From Ampullaceana balthica (taxonomy: Eukaryota > Mollusca > Gastropoda > Lymnaeidae), in contig CALYLW010000133.1 in the NCBI GenBank assembly GCA_944989445.1, positions 1,724,829 through 1,788,828 on the forward strand: DNA of 64,000 nucleotides. Direction: 5' to 3'. A program made the translations under genes and the position numbers. Within the stretch, counting starts at the first letter, position 1. Each line of letters opens with the position of its first letter. The notes beneath the pieces were generated by a model. That model was not told the origin of the DNA, did no database searches, and saw nothing but the letters and a program-made list of their open reading frames with translations. Below, in pieces: positions 9,557 to 21,129 of the stretch.

Positions 9557-9825
9557 ATGTTTGGGCTCGGGTCGCCCGTCGCGGCCATCTTGGTCACAGC
9601 TCTTGTAGGCCTCCTCGTGCCGCACACAGCAGCGGAACGTGAGCTCCACCCACCCCCCGTGCCCAGCTCTGACCAGCCTGACCTCATGGAGCAGGCCGTG
9701 GCGCACTGCCAGTACTGTAGAGACTTGCACGTCAAGGAGATGTGGGTCGAGCTGGGGAAGTGCATCTGCCAGTGCTACAAGTATGACCCGCCGATACCTG
9801 AACACTTCCGGGGCTTGTGTGCTAG
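9557..9825 (+). CDS. Secreted six-cysteine protein, main coding exon
   Basis: A clear GC-rich exon in AT-rich surroundings. A branch-point-like TTCTAAC and acceptor GTCGTGCAG precede the ATG at 9557; the donor AG|GTGAGC follows 9825 (89 codons plus two bases). Residues 1-26 form a signal peptide with a hydrophobic core (AAILVTALVGLLV) and a likely cut after HTAA. A proline-rich stretch (HPPPVPSS) follows, then a cysteine domain spaced C-x2-C-x14-C-x-C-x-C-x14-C (C51, C54, C69, C71, C73, C88). I see no dibasic site, so it is not a classical neuropeptide precursor. Read unspliced the frame stops at once (TGA at 9827), but exon 3 continues it in phase. I do not recognise the family. By its signal peptide it should be secreted, with three disulfides possible. 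Confidence 0.8.
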
Positions 9826-10008
9826 GTGAGCTCCCTTCGCAAGTGACAACTTTGCGCACTTTCACATAGAGAACTTATATGAACAGCCTCACATAATAGC
9901 TAACCTGGTCAGCTTCACATACAAAACTAATATGGTCAGCCTCACATACAAAACTAATATAATCAGAATATACATTAGCAACAGAGCAAACCACAGTCCG
10001 AGCAAACG

Positions 10009-10650
10009 TTCATTCATCTCTTGAAATGTCTTATTTCATTCATCTCTAGAAATGTCTTATTTCATTCATCTCTAGAAATGTCTTAGATCATTCATCTCTT
10101 GAAATGTCTTATGAAACTTATTTCATTCATCTCTAGAAATGTCTTATTTCATTCATCTCTTGAAATGTCTTATTTCATTCATATCTTGAAATGTCTTATT
10201 TCATTCATCTCTTGAAATGTCTTATTTCATTCATCTCTTGAAATGTCTTATTTCATTCATCTCTTGAAATGTCTTATTTCTTTCATCTCTTGAAATGTCT
10301 TATTTCATTCATCTCTTGAAATGTCTTATTTCATTCCTCTCTTGAAATGTCTTATTTCATTCATCTCTTGAAATGTCTTATTTCATTCATCTCTTGAAAT
10401 GTCTTATTTCATTCATCTCTTGAAATGTCTTATTTCATTCATCTCTTGAAATGTCTTATTTCTTTCATCTCTTGAAATGTCTTATTTCATTCATCTCTTG
10501 AAATGTCTTATTTCATTCCTCTCTTGAAATGTCTTATTTCATTCATCTCTTGAAATGTCTTATTTCATTCATCTCTTGAAATGTCTTATTTCATTCATCT
10601 CTTGAAATGTCTTATTTCATTCATCTCTTGAAATGTCTTATTTCATTCAT
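10009..10650. repeat. 26-bp minisatellite, about 25 copies
   Basis: Unit TTCATTCATCTCTTGAAATG plus TCTTAT. Variants at the left edge (CTCTAGAAATG) and a longer unit near 10095-10125; the centre is uniform. Confidence 0.95.
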
Positions 10651-10868
10651 TTTAAAAATATGAAAACGAAACACATGGACTTCAAAATCACTTTTCCATT
10701 GTCTATTTACGTTCTTCTACTATTTCCTTCTATTTGAATATAAGTTACATTTAAATGAGAAAACTACTAAATTCATAGCGATTAATATGTGTGACAAGAC
10801 TCAAAGGAATTATCATGCCGCCTGTGTTCAAGGGAAAGCACCCATGCTTTAATATGATACAAAATTAA

Positions 10869-11645
10869 ATTCATAGTAAGCGATGCCTGCTATATTATTA
10901 TCTATTCATAGTAAGCGATGCCTGCTATATTATCTATTCATAGTAAGCGATGCCTGCTATATTATTATCTATTCATAGTAAGCGATGCCTGCTATATTAT
11001 CTATTCATAGTAAGCGATGCCTGCTATATTATCTATTCATAGTAAGCGATGCCTGCTATATTATCTATTCATAGTAAGCGATGCCTGCTATATTATCTAT
11101 TCATAGTAAGCGATGCCTGCTATATTATCTATTCATAGTAAGCGAAGCCTGCTATATTATCTATTCATAGTAAGCGATGCCTGCTATATTATCTATTCAT
11201 AGTAAGCGAAGCCTGCTATATTATCTATTCATAGTAAGCGATGCCTGCTATATTATCTATTCATAGTAAGCGATGCCTGCTATATTATCTATTCATAGTA
11301 AGCGATGCCTGCTATATTATCTATTCATAGTAAGCGATGCCTGCTACATTATTATCTATTCATAGTAAGCGATGCCTGCTATATTATCTATTCATAGTAA
11401 GCGATGCCTGCTATATTATCTATTCATAGTAAGCGATGCCTGCTATATTATCTATTCATAGTAAGCGATGCCTGCTATATTATCTATTCATAGTAAGCGA
11501 TGCCTGCTATATTATCTATTCATAGTAAGCGAAGCCTGCTATATTATCTATTCATAGTAAGCGATGCCTGCTATATTATCTATTCATAGTAAGCGAAGCC
11601 TGCTATATTATCTATTCATAGTAAGCGAAGCCTGCTATATTATCT
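10869..11645. repeat. 32-bp minisatellite, about 24 copies
   Basis: Unit TATTCATAGTAAGCGATGCC plus TGCTATATTATC. Some units carry an extra ATT (35 bp), and GATGCC to GAAGCC changes cluster toward the right end. Confidence 0.95.
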
Positions 11646-11840
11646 TTCCCTTCACATATCAATAATAAAACTTGAAACAATTTTTTAACAAACCAAAGAA
11701 AACCAAAACTTTAACTTTGCTGACAAAAAACACATTTTACTTTATAAAATCACAGCACTTCACCGAATTCTTGGTTTTGAAATGTGCACAATTCACTAAA
11801 ATCGCGTATCACCAAAATCACATCTCACTAAATTCCCAGA

Positions 11841-12042
11841 TCACCAAATCTCATCTCACCAAATCTCATCTCACCAAATCTCATCTCACCAAATCTCATC
11901 TCACCAAATCTCATCTCACCAAATCTCATCTCACCAAATCTCATCTCACCAAATCTCATCTCACCAAATCTCATCTCACCAAATCTCATCTCACCAAATC
12001 TCATCTCACCAAATCTCATCTCACCAAATCTCATCTCACCAA
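11841..12042. repeat. 15-bp minisatellite, about 13 copies
   Basis: Uniform TCACCAAATCTCATC units, with decayed copies just upstream (11795-11840). It ends about 80 bp before the exon 3 acceptor. Confidence 0.95.
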
Positions 12043-12121
12043 AGTCACATTCATCTCATTATTGCTGCAATTGACATCACGTAAATAAAATTTCGATATT
12101 GTTTGTTCTTCTTCAATCCAG

Positions 12122-12158
12122 TTTAGAGAGACAAAACGATCCCTTTATCGTAGAATGA
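12122..12158 (+). CDS. Secreted six-cysteine protein, last coding exon
   Basis: The acceptor is strong (pyrimidine tract GTTTGTTCTTCTTCAATCCAG). The first base completes the codon split at 9825 to give serine, and the frame continues LERQNDPFIVE to a TGA at 12156-12158. The total is 101 residues from the exon 2 ATG (102 if the leader ATG is used). The perfect phase match, short tail and the poly(A) signal downstream support this join. No cysteine is added, so the six-cysteine pattern of exon 2 is complete. Confidence 0.72.
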
Positions 12159-12328
12159 GTTTGATTGGACATCTGATTTCTGGCTGTGTCCTATGGGGAC
12201 GCGTGTTGTATTTAACGTATTTTGGCATGACCTATGACCCTGAGTCATGTCAGGGGCGCCATTGACGCCTGCTATAGCATTGAACTGTATAGAAATGATA
12301 AGAAAATAAAATGTTTATTCTCACAGCA
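12159..12328 (+). other. 3' UTR of the secreted-protein gene
   Basis: Runs from the TGA to an expected cleavage site near the CACAGCA at about 12322-12328, followed by a GT-rich stretch (TTGTTTTGTGT). Confidence 0.6.
12305..12310 (+). promoter_or_regulatory. Poly(A) signal AATAAA
   Basis: Canonical AATAAA about 15-20 bp before a CA cleavage site and a T/G-rich downstream element. Confidence 0.7.
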
Positions 12329-12820
12329 CCTTGTTTTGTGTAATCTTGAATGATGCATGCTGCATGGTGTGGCCAGGATTAATTCTGAGTTCAAAGAAGT
12401 TTTTTTTTGTCAAGGCATAGCACAAGTTTAGCGTGCGTGAATTTAAACAAGACAATTTTAATGTATATAATTATAATAGATACTGCGTGCATGAATCCAG
12501 ACAATATATATAGGTACAATGTGCATAGATTACACATATGATTGTTTAATTATACTGTTTGTTTTGATCACGAATGCACATGCCTAGCCATAAGATGACC
12601 TAAGTATACCACACCCTAGCCATAAGATGACCTTTAAGTTTACCACATGGTTTAACCGTAGGATTATCCAAGTTTAATGCCGGTTTAGTATTAAGATGAG
12701 CAAAGTACAATATTTTCTTGTCTCTATTTGATGACTCAGTGTCGACCCTAAAATTGAAGATTGTTATTTTTATTTCAAACATAAGTTAACCACATTGTTG
12801 GGTTCTGCGAGGTCGATAAT
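12329..12820. other. Intergenic AT-rich spacer
   Basis: No gene seen. It holds two short direct duplications, CTAGCCATAAGATGACCT (near 12583 and 12608) and a GCGTGCRTGAAT... pair (near 12431 and 12485). Confidence 0.5.
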
Positions 12821-13933
12821 AAGCACCTTGGATGGATGAGATAAGATAAGATAATAAGCACCTTGGATGGATGAGATAAGATAAGATAATAAGCACCTTG
12901 GATGGATGAGATAAGATAAGATAATAAGCACCTTGGATGGATGAGATAAGATAAGATAATAAGCACCTTGGATGGATGAGATAAGATAAGATAATAAGCA
13001 CCTTGGATGGATGAGATAAGATAAGATAATAAGCACCTTGGATGGATGAGATAAGATAAGATAATAAGCACCTTGGATGGATGAGATAAGATAAGATAAT
13101 AAGCACCTTGGATGGATGAGATAAGATAAGATAATAAGCACCTTGGATGGATGAGATAAGATAAGATAATAAGCACCTTGGATGGATGAGATAAGATAAG
13201 ATAATAAGCACCTTGGATGGATGAGATAAGATAAGATAATAAGCACCTTGGATGGATGAGATAAGATAAGATAATAAGCACCTTGGATGGATGAGATAAG
13301 ATAATATAATAAGCACCTTGGATGGATGAGATATGATAAGATAATAAGCGCCTTGGATGGATGAGATAAGATAAGATAATAAGCACCTTGGATGGATGAG
13401 ATAAGATAAGATAATAAGCACCTTGGATGGATGAGATAAGATAAGATAATAAGCACCTTGGATGGATGAGATAAGATAAGATAATAAGCACCTTGGATGG
13501 ATGAGATAAGATAAGATAATAAGCACCTTGGATGGATGAGATAAGATAAGATAATAAGCACCTTGGATGGATGAGATAAGATAAGATAATAAGCACCTTG
13601 GATGGATGAGATAAGATAAGATAATAAGCACCTTGGATGGATGAGATAAGATAAGATAATAAGCACCTTGGATGGATGAGATAAGATAATAAGCACCTTG
13701 GATGGATGAGATAAGATAAGATAATAAGCACATTGGATGGATGAGATAAGATAAGATAATAAGCACATTGGATGGATGAGATAAGATAAGATAATAAGCA
13801 CCTTGGATGGATGAGATAAGATAAGATAATAAGCACCTTGGATGGATGAGATAAGATAAGATAATAAGCACCTTGGATGGATGAGATAAGATAAGATAAT
13901 AAGCACCTTGGATGGATGAGATAAGATAAGATA
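12821..13933. repeat. 35-bp minisatellite, about 32 copies, GATA-rich
   Basis: Unit AAGCACCTTGGATGGATGAG plus ATAAGATAAGATAAT. Each unit has three AGATAA (GATA-factor type) motifs. One 28-bp unit occurs near 13680 and a few substitutions at 13305-13350 and 13732-13770. All three minus frames are open because the phase rotates and no stop is formed. Confidence 0.97.
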
Positions 13934-14673
13934 GTTAGGAAATTTACACGGTTTTGCGAGAAGATTGCTCACGTATGGTGTACATGATTTGTTCAAGATG
14001 ATCAACTTGTTTGAACTTGAAGAACGTGTTTCAATGAAACGAGAAATTATTCTATTTATATTCAAGTAATGTAACACAACTTTTGCATGAGGTTTTTTTT
14101 TCTTTCTTTAACATTCATAATTTCCAATTAACTCGTAGGAGAAATATTTAGTTGATAATAAAATATTAAATCCAGTATATTTATCAGGGAAAGCTATCAA
14201 TGCTCTTTAAGCCGCCCCCACTCAGCTGGCTTCAAGGGGCATATACCATGCTTTGGCTTCCCCCCTTAGCTACGCCTTTTCGTGGGACAGTGTGTCAACT
14301 ACTTTTATAAGTTATATCTTTTTAAAATAGTGAACTGTTTGAAGCTTCAGGCTTTTTTTAAAAAGGGGAAACAAAAACCATATAAATTAGAGATAGGTAA
14401 AAAAGATTGTATTACTTCCCTTTAAATCCAAATAATGTCATCACCTAAAAAAAACTCCCGATTAATGAGGTTTAGTGACCTCATTGTTATTTTTTTCCTC
14501 TGTGTTATAAATAATGTTTAATTAACAAAATTAAGAAAAGTCTTTTTTTTTAAAAACATAAAAAAGAATTCTAGGTTGCATTACTTAGTGCCATCTCCGA
14601 GTTCGTTTGGGCGTTATTTTAAAATGGTGCAAATCAAAATACATACTTGCGGATTGATAAAAAATAAGTTTCC
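13934..14673. other. Unassigned AT-rich sequence
   Basis: T- and A-runs and no recognisable gene or element. Confidence 0.4.
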
Positions 14674-14931
14674 TGTTCAGATCATGCTGGCCAATGGGGC
14701 AAGTGAAGCTGTTCAGATCATGCTGGCCAATGGGGCAAGTGAAGCTGTTCAGATCATGCTGGCCAATGGGGCAAGTGAAGCTGTTAGGATCATGCTGGCC
14801 AATGGTGCAAGTGAAGCTGTTCAGATCATGCTGGCCAATGGGGCAAGTGAAGCTGTTCAGATCATGCTGGCCAATGGGGCAATTGAAGCTGTTCAGATCA
14901 TGCTGTCCTATGGGGCAATTGAAGCTGTTCA
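14674..14931. repeat. 36-bp minisatellite, about 7 copies
   Basis: Unit GTTCAGATCATGCTGGCCAA plus TGGGGCAAGTGAAGCT. It is open in several frames because 36 is a multiple of 3. Changes are not biased to synonymous positions. Confidence 0.95.
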
Positions 14932-14994
14932 CAAGTTTCTGTAGTCACACATACGATGGGATTGTGTAGCTTATCAGTCGCCATTACTTTACCC

Positions 14995-15255
14995 CAAATA
15001 TTATCAGGTGCCCAACAGCGATTGGTGGACTCAGGGACTCCATTCCTTTACTTTACCCAACTATTGTCAGGAATCCATCAGGGCAGGGTGGACTCAGGGA
15101 CTCCATTCCTTTACTTTACCCAACTATTGTCAGGAATCCATCAGGGCTGGGTGGACTCAGGGACACCCTTAGCCGCGGGAACAAGTTCCTGCCTATACAG
15201 ATTCGAACCCGCGACTCTCGGTTCGCCAACGTGCCTCCTTCTAAATAAGGAACGG
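14995..15255 (-). mobile_element. tRNA-headed SINE with internal triplication
   Basis: The minus strand has a B box (GGGTTCGAATC at about 15200-15210). A body matching the SINE at 41160-41312 (GTCAGG.A.CCAT..GG.CTGGGTGGACTC then GGGAACAAGT/ATCCTTGCC) follows. A 63-bp body segment at 15027-15160 is tandemly repeated, giving about three copies of the GGACTCAGGGAC core. Confidence 0.65.
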
Positions 15256-15692
15256 CTGATTGGTGAAGTCTTCATCAGAGTCACGGGTTTATCTGTCCTT
15301 GACCTTCAGTTCCTATAGTTTACAAAAGGTTTAACTGCGATGCGCATGTCGTCTCACAGAAACGGTTCTTCATCTCAATGTTAACTAAAGCTGAAAGAGC
15401 CAACGCTTTTTCTCCCCATAAATAGTTCATTTAAACTGAGTTACAACATGAAGGTTTTCGCTTTAGTCACAAATATGTTATTAATTGTTATTAAATCCAA
15501 CTGAATCTCTCTTTAATGATTTCGTTATCGATCAGTATGCATTAAAAAAATTATAAGACATAAAAAAAATTCGTTGTATGAGAGGAACACAATAACTGAT
15601 AATTATATTCACACTTATATATGCTATGTTATTTGCTTTCAATTTTTTTGCAACTGAAAATGCGATTGTTTTTTGCAACTATAATGTAACTG

Positions 15693-15815
15693 TGATAAGT
15701 ACTGACCCCTGTGATAAGTACTGACCCCTGAGATAAGTAATGACCCCTGAGATTTGTACTGACCCCTGAGATAAGTACAGACCCCTGTGAAAAGTACTGA
15801 CTGACCCATGTGATA
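15693..15815. repeat. 19-bp minisatellite, about 6 diverged copies
   Basis: Units like TGATAAGTACTGACCCCTG with substitutions and one small insertion at the right end. Confidence 0.85.
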
Positions 15816-16082
15816 AATGAGTGCACTTCCAAGGATTAAATACATAACCCTGTGGCAATAGACCCTAATGATAAATCATAGATTTCAAATGCCATCTGCC
15901 AGTTAAGTTAGGTCTTGAAAACTGTCGACAGTCAAATCCTTTCAGCACAAACATGAAGAGCTTCAAGCAAGTCAAACGGTACTGGTAGATAGGGCCTCAA
16001 GGATGAATTCAACTACGTAACATCATCCCCCTAAATGGTCACCAAAAAGCCGTCTCGTGAACGCACCCGTACAACCCGAGGA

Positions 16083-16193
16083 CAGCAGTCCCAAGATAGG
16101 ACCCGGGCAGCACAATGACAGCCCCAAGACAGGACCCGGGCAGCACACTGACAGCCCCAAGACAGGACCCGGGCAGCACAATGACAGCCTCAG
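16083..16193. repeat. 33-bp minisatellite, about 3.4 copies
   Basis: Units CCCAAGACAGGACCCGGGCA plus GCACAATGACAGC, GC-rich. Confidence 0.9.
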
Positions 16194-16802
16194 GAAAGCA
16201 CCTTTTATTTACCTTGATGCATGGGCAAATTTCCATGCTACGCTACGACCGATGGTTTTTCTATTCAAGGCCTGATTTTTTTTCTTTCTTTGTGAATTTC
16301 TTTATCTGTGAGAAGTTTTGAAGACCTACAAAAGAAATACACAACTCTCATGTATGTTAAGTTTGGGGGGTGGGGGTGGGGGGATAACCCTAACCTTGAC
16401 GGGAATTAACGAGTTTAACAGAGCGAGTGAACTCCCCTGAACCAGGAACCTCCAACCAAAACACAGGGGAGTTAACCAGTACAGTTATGGCGGGAATCGA
16501 ATCAAACTGCAAACTGTTTCTTTTCTTTTTTACCGCACAAAGAATCAAAGCACTACGGGCGGGAGGTGGGGGGATCTCGGTAACATCATTGGCTGCGAAT
16601 AACGTCATGGGCGAAGGGCATCAACAACAGCGTCATAATGTTTCCGAATTTATTTCACAAATCGTGGTTTGCGCTTGGCTGCCATTTAGACATGGTAGGC
16701 CGGAAGCGGATATGTCAAAGCGAAACTCCGCGCCACCTTCAGTGCCGCGTGAAAATCTGGTGTGAAAGTGGCGTGACGCTGAACGAATCTCAGATTGGTG
16801 AA

Positions 16803-16882
16803 CGCACCGCACATGGACACACAAGGCGGGAACCGCACATGGACACACAAGGCGGGAACCGCACAGGGACACACAAGGCGAA
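16803..16882. repeat. 26-bp tandem repeat, 3 copies
   Basis: Three units of CGCACATGGACACACAAGGC plus GGGAAC, the third slightly changed. Confidence 0.9.
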
Positions 16883-16994
16883 TTTGTGTCGTATGGTGAT
16901 TGATGCCAGGTATTGCTACCGTCTGATGTCACGGGCGTTGACAAGACTAGGAGAGAGAAAAAAACAACTAAAATGCCGACGTTGAGGTTCTTGT

Positions 16995-17149
16995 CAGAGG
17001 CGTCACTAGGGTTGGTGCCACCCCATCAAAATTTACCCCATAGAACTCCTCCAAGTCTGCCATAACGGGAACATACATAATTTTACATTCTGGTTCACCC
17101 GGTGCAATGCATCCCGCACCCAACGCACCCCCTCCTAGTCACGCCACTG
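16995..17149. mobile_element. 155-bp hAT-type MITE with 8-bp target duplication
   Basis: The ends CAGAGGCGTCACTAGG and, in reverse, CAGTGGCGTGACTAGG form a 16-bp inverted repeat with two mismatches. It is flanked by GTTCTTGT (16987-16994) and GTTCCTGT (17150-17157), an 8-bp duplication with one change, as hAT elements make. No coding potential. Confidence 0.85.
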
Positions 17150-17435
17150 GTTCCTGTCACCGTCAAACTTACACTCACGATTAAACGGCCTTTTTTTGAT
17201 AAAGATATAAATTAACTGCAACACATAAAAGTATTAAAAATATGCATGTATTTATTTACATATTATCTTATCAATTATTATTACAGACGCGCCTTTCAAA
17301 AATAAAATCGAGGACTTTTTAAGACATTTTTACCAAATTAATTTCTTACATATCACTAGTGTGGACTCGTCCTTGATAGAAACATTTTTAAAATGTTTTC
17401 TCTGAATAACTTTTACTACTAGAACTAAGGGATTT

Positions 17436-18715
17436 ATGTTACAATGTAATGTTAGATGTTACAATGTGATGTTAGATGTTACAATGTAATGTTAGATGTT
17501 ACAATGTAATGTTAGATGTTACAATGTGATGTTAGATGTTACAATGTAATGTTAGATGTTACAATGTGATGTTAGATGTTACAATGTGATGTTAGATGTT
17601 ACAATGTAATGTTAGATGTTACAATGTGATGTTAGATGTTACAATGTAATGTTAGATGTTACAATGTAATGTTAGATGTTACAATGTAATGTTAGATGTT
17701 ACAATGTAATGTTAGATGTTACAATGTGATGTTAGATGTTACAATGTAATGTTAGATGTTACAATGTGATGTTAGATGTTACAATGTAATGTTAGATGTT
17801 ACAATGTAATGTTAGATGTTACAATGTAATGTTAGATGTTACAATGTAATGTTAGATGTTACAATGTAATGTTAGATGTTACAATGTGATGTTAGATGTT
17901 ACAATGTAATGTTAGATGTTACAATGTAATGTTAGATGTTACAATGTAATGTTAGATGTTACAATGTAATGTTAGATGTTACAGTGTGATGTTAGATGTT
18001 ACAATGTGATGTTAGATGTTACAATGTGATGTTAGATGTTACAGTGTGATGTTAGATGTTACAATGTAATGTTAGATGTTACAATGTAATGTTAGATGTT
18101 ACAATGTAATGTTAGATGTTACAATGTAATGTTAGATGTTTCAATGTAATGTTAGATGTTACAGTGTGATGTTAGATGTTACAATGTGATGTTAGATGTT
18201 ACAATGTGATGTTAGATGTTACAGTGTGATGTTAGATGTTACAATGTAATGTTAGATGTTACAATGTAATGTTAGATGTTACAATGTAATGTTAGATGTT
18301 ACAATGTAATGTTAGATGTTACAATGTGATGTTAGATGTTACAATATGTTACATGTTACAATGTGATGTTAGATGTTACAGTGTGATGTTAGATGTTACA
18401 ATGTAATGTTAGATGTTACAATGTAATGTTAGATGTTACAATGTGATGTTAGATGTTACAGTGTGATGTTAGATGTTACAATTTGATGTTAGATGTTACA
18501 ATGTAATGTTAGATGTTACAATGTAATGTTAGATGTTACAATGTAATGTTAGATGTTACAATGTAATGTTAGATGTTACAATGTGATGTTAGATGTTACA
18601 GTGTGATGTTAGATGTTACAATGTGATGTTAGATGTTACAATGTGATGTTAGATGTTACAGTGTGATGTTAGATGTTACAATGTGATGTTAGATGTTACA
18701 ATGTAATGTTAGATG
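17436..18715. repeat. 20-bp minisatellite, about 64 copies, with higher-order pattern
   Basis: Unit GTTAGATGTTACAATGTAAT with three main variants ending AATGTAAT, AATGTGAT or AGTGTGAT. The order of variants repeats in blocks of nine units (180 bp) around 17981-18340. One irregular unit is at about 18341-18360. Confidence 0.97.
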
Positions 18716-18721
18716 CATGTT

Positions 18722-18930
18722 ATTTCATAGTCACAGCCTCGTTACGCGGGTGTTGCGGCCACGCTGATAGCTCCACGGCCGCGCATCAAATTTTGATAAA
18801 AATAATATAATATCTGTGTTAGTGTGGTGTACAATTTTGAGAAAGAAAAAAAAAGGATGCTGCGCAACTTTGCACACGAGTTATTTTTAGTTTTGCACGA
18901 GAATAACAAAATCTTAAAGGGAACATCGTT
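18722..18930. mobile_element. Partial MITE related to the nested one at 4054
   Basis: It shares GCAACTTTGCACACGAGTT, then TAGTTTTGCACG, and the end motif CTTAAAGGGAACATCG, the inverse of CAATGTTCCCTTTAAG at 4055. Its left end is missing next to the 20-bp array. Confidence 0.6.
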
Positions 18931-19654
18931 CGTGGATCTGTTAGTTAAACTATAGTTAGCTATACGTGCTTGCCTTTCACACAGGTTTTAGTTCAAGCGA
19001 AACAAATTTTTGAAATATAAATTTTAAAATGTTATTAATTGTTTAGATGGAGGTTTTGGTCGCGTGATTTCTGAAGTTAAATCTATAAATAGCCAATGCC
19101 AAAATGATCCAGAGTTTGGGTGTTAGAATCTTTGGTGTTGAGAGTTCTAATGATACGAGATTTGTATTCATCGATGTAACATTTATCTACCCAGTTTTAT
19201 CCAAAAAATAGATTTTTGAATTGATTTACTAGCAGCAGGTAAACTAGAAAAGAAGTAATCGAATACTAAATGTGTGGCTTTAACGAAACACAATTTTAAT
19301 TGTTAATTTTTAATTTCAAAATGTTTTGCGTAAAATTATAATTTTTAAAGAAATTAAATAACCTTGGCCTTGACGTAACGAGGCAGACGTAATGTTGGAA
19401 CAACTCAAATATGTCCAGACGATAAACAAACCCCAGATGAGAAACAACTGAGAGAACGAAGAATGTCTCAAAATAGATTAGCTACGCCATTAAAAAAAGA
19501 AATATAAAATTTTGACACGGCGTTTTTGTGAGGTCATTCCAATGATTGACGTAATCGATTCACAGAGTCCGTGTATTTAGTGCTGCTTTGTGAACATCAG
19601 ACCTTGAAATTCATTAGATTAGATCTTTTGGGAACGTTCAATTTTAAAAGTCTT
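18931..19654. other. Unassigned sequence
   Basis: AT-rich. I see no gene, array or element end. Confidence 0.4.
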
Positions 19655-20395
19655 TTTTACTACGTTTTTATTAGCTCGCTTTCGTCGGTGAGGCATTGTC
19701 CAAGATTCTTTCAAATCTGCCAACGTAAAATTGAACCTCTTCTGATGGTCCTAGAGATCTGAAAATTTTACCACAGATAGATCTTGGATGACAATGCATT
19801 GTATCAAAATTTCAGATTGATCAAATGTACTGTTATTAAATTATTGAACTTTTAAGTTTATCTATAGTCTATATAAAAGCATCTGTACCGTCGGCTTTTG
19901 TTGACATCCGTGAGTTCGCCCCGTGACCACATCACAATGTTTTTAAAACGTTGGGCGGGCGCTTGTGAGGTGTTTGGTAAATTAAATAGAGGTAAAAAAA
20001 TATTTTTTAAAACCAGGTTGTTAGAAGTGGACTAAAAAGAATAAAATAAATAGAAGTAAAAAAAAATTTTTAAAAACCAGGTTTTTATAAGCGGACTAAA
20101 AAGAAGAAAATAATTTAAAACTTATTAGTTCAAGTACTTCGATTTAATATGACTAAAAACGTGGGGTGGGTGTTTGGTATAAAAATTAAAGATTTCTAAT
20201 GTAGAAGGCAAAAGAGAGATCTATAAGCGAGAGAATGAGTGAACCGCATATGTTAAACCTCATAAGCGCCCGCCCCACGTTTTTAGTCAAATTAAATCGA
20301 AGTACTTGAACTAATAAGTTTTATATTATTTTCTTCTTTTTAGTCCGCTTATAAAAACGTGGTTTTTAAAAATCTTTTTTTTTACTTCTATTTAT
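19655..20395. mobile_element. Fold-back element, copy 1
   Basis: The right half is a long inverted repeat: arms at about 20049-20166 and 20273-20394, joined by a loop of about 106 bp containing TGAGTGAACCGCATATGTTA. The left half (from TTTTACTACGTTTTTATTAG) is unique and matches copy 2. A 60-bp segment with the left arm start (AATAGAGGTAAAAAAATATT...) is duplicated in this copy only. No coding potential; superfamily not recognised. Confidence 0.8.
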
Positions 20396-21129
20396 TAATA
20401 TTCAAAGTTAAACAATGCACAGACTCTAACCTCTATTTTACATTTCTCTTCGATGGTTGAGTTGAATTATTATTATTATTAATTTCCTTTTTGATTCCTA
20501 AATTCCTGCACGCTATTTTTATCCTTTAGATGTATCGTGTGAACGGGGATAAAAAAAAAGCGTAGGTTGATTATTGAGGTAGGCACCAAATGAATTCATT
20601 TCGCCCATAGAACCTAGAACTAGAAGTCAAATTACTGTAATCAAACAAAGCGCCCGATAGACACGCACTTCCTGTAAAATCAATCCGGGAGTCACGTATT
20701 TTGTCACCCCTCGACCGGCGGCTCGGGGAACGATATCTCATAACGCATTAGGTCCTGCCAAACTCGTTTTTGTAAAAACACTTTTTTCTCTCTTATACTC
20801 TATAAGTCATTGGCTGGGTGGAGTTCTGTGGGGCCAGCAGTTTATTATCACCTACAATGGACCTTCCGTGAGGCGGTCACTCACACAAGACGGTCACACC
20901 GACGTTGTAATTAGGCTCTTCTGTTACTGAGTCCACGTCGGGTGGCCGGTTTAGGCAGGTAGGTGTTTGGGGAGATCAGCTTAATAGAGAGATGTGATCC
21001 GGACAGAGGCCCGTGAGTGAGGTTTTAGTAATGTTAGCTGTGGTCCCTGGTAGATTCAATGGTGTATTAGTGTCACTTGGAAGGAAGGGACTACATGGTG
21101 GAGGGTACTGCATGGTTTGTGGCCAGGGG
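20396..21129. other. Unassigned sequence
   Basis: Mixed composition, more GC-rich after 20690. No gene recognised. Confidence 0.4.

Larger units (their letters stand above)
9826..12121 (+). other. Intron 2 of the secreted-protein gene, mostly minisatellites
   Basis: A 2296-bp intron from GTGAGC to TTCTTCTTCAATCCAG. About 70% is three unrelated arrays (26, 32 and 15 bp). Near 9885-9960 there is also a small degenerate repeat around CAGCCTCACATACAAAACTA. Confidence 0.75.

Noticed and set aside
9518..9865. Minus-strand open frames across the main exon of the secreted-protein gene
   Set aside because: They are antisense shadows of a GC-rich exon. The plus strand has the signal peptide and splice sites.
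12770..14077. 435-codon minus-strand frame (YLILSHPSK repeats)
   Set aside because: The 35-bp GATA array has no stops in any minus frame. Three overlapping frames of similar length show it is an artefact.
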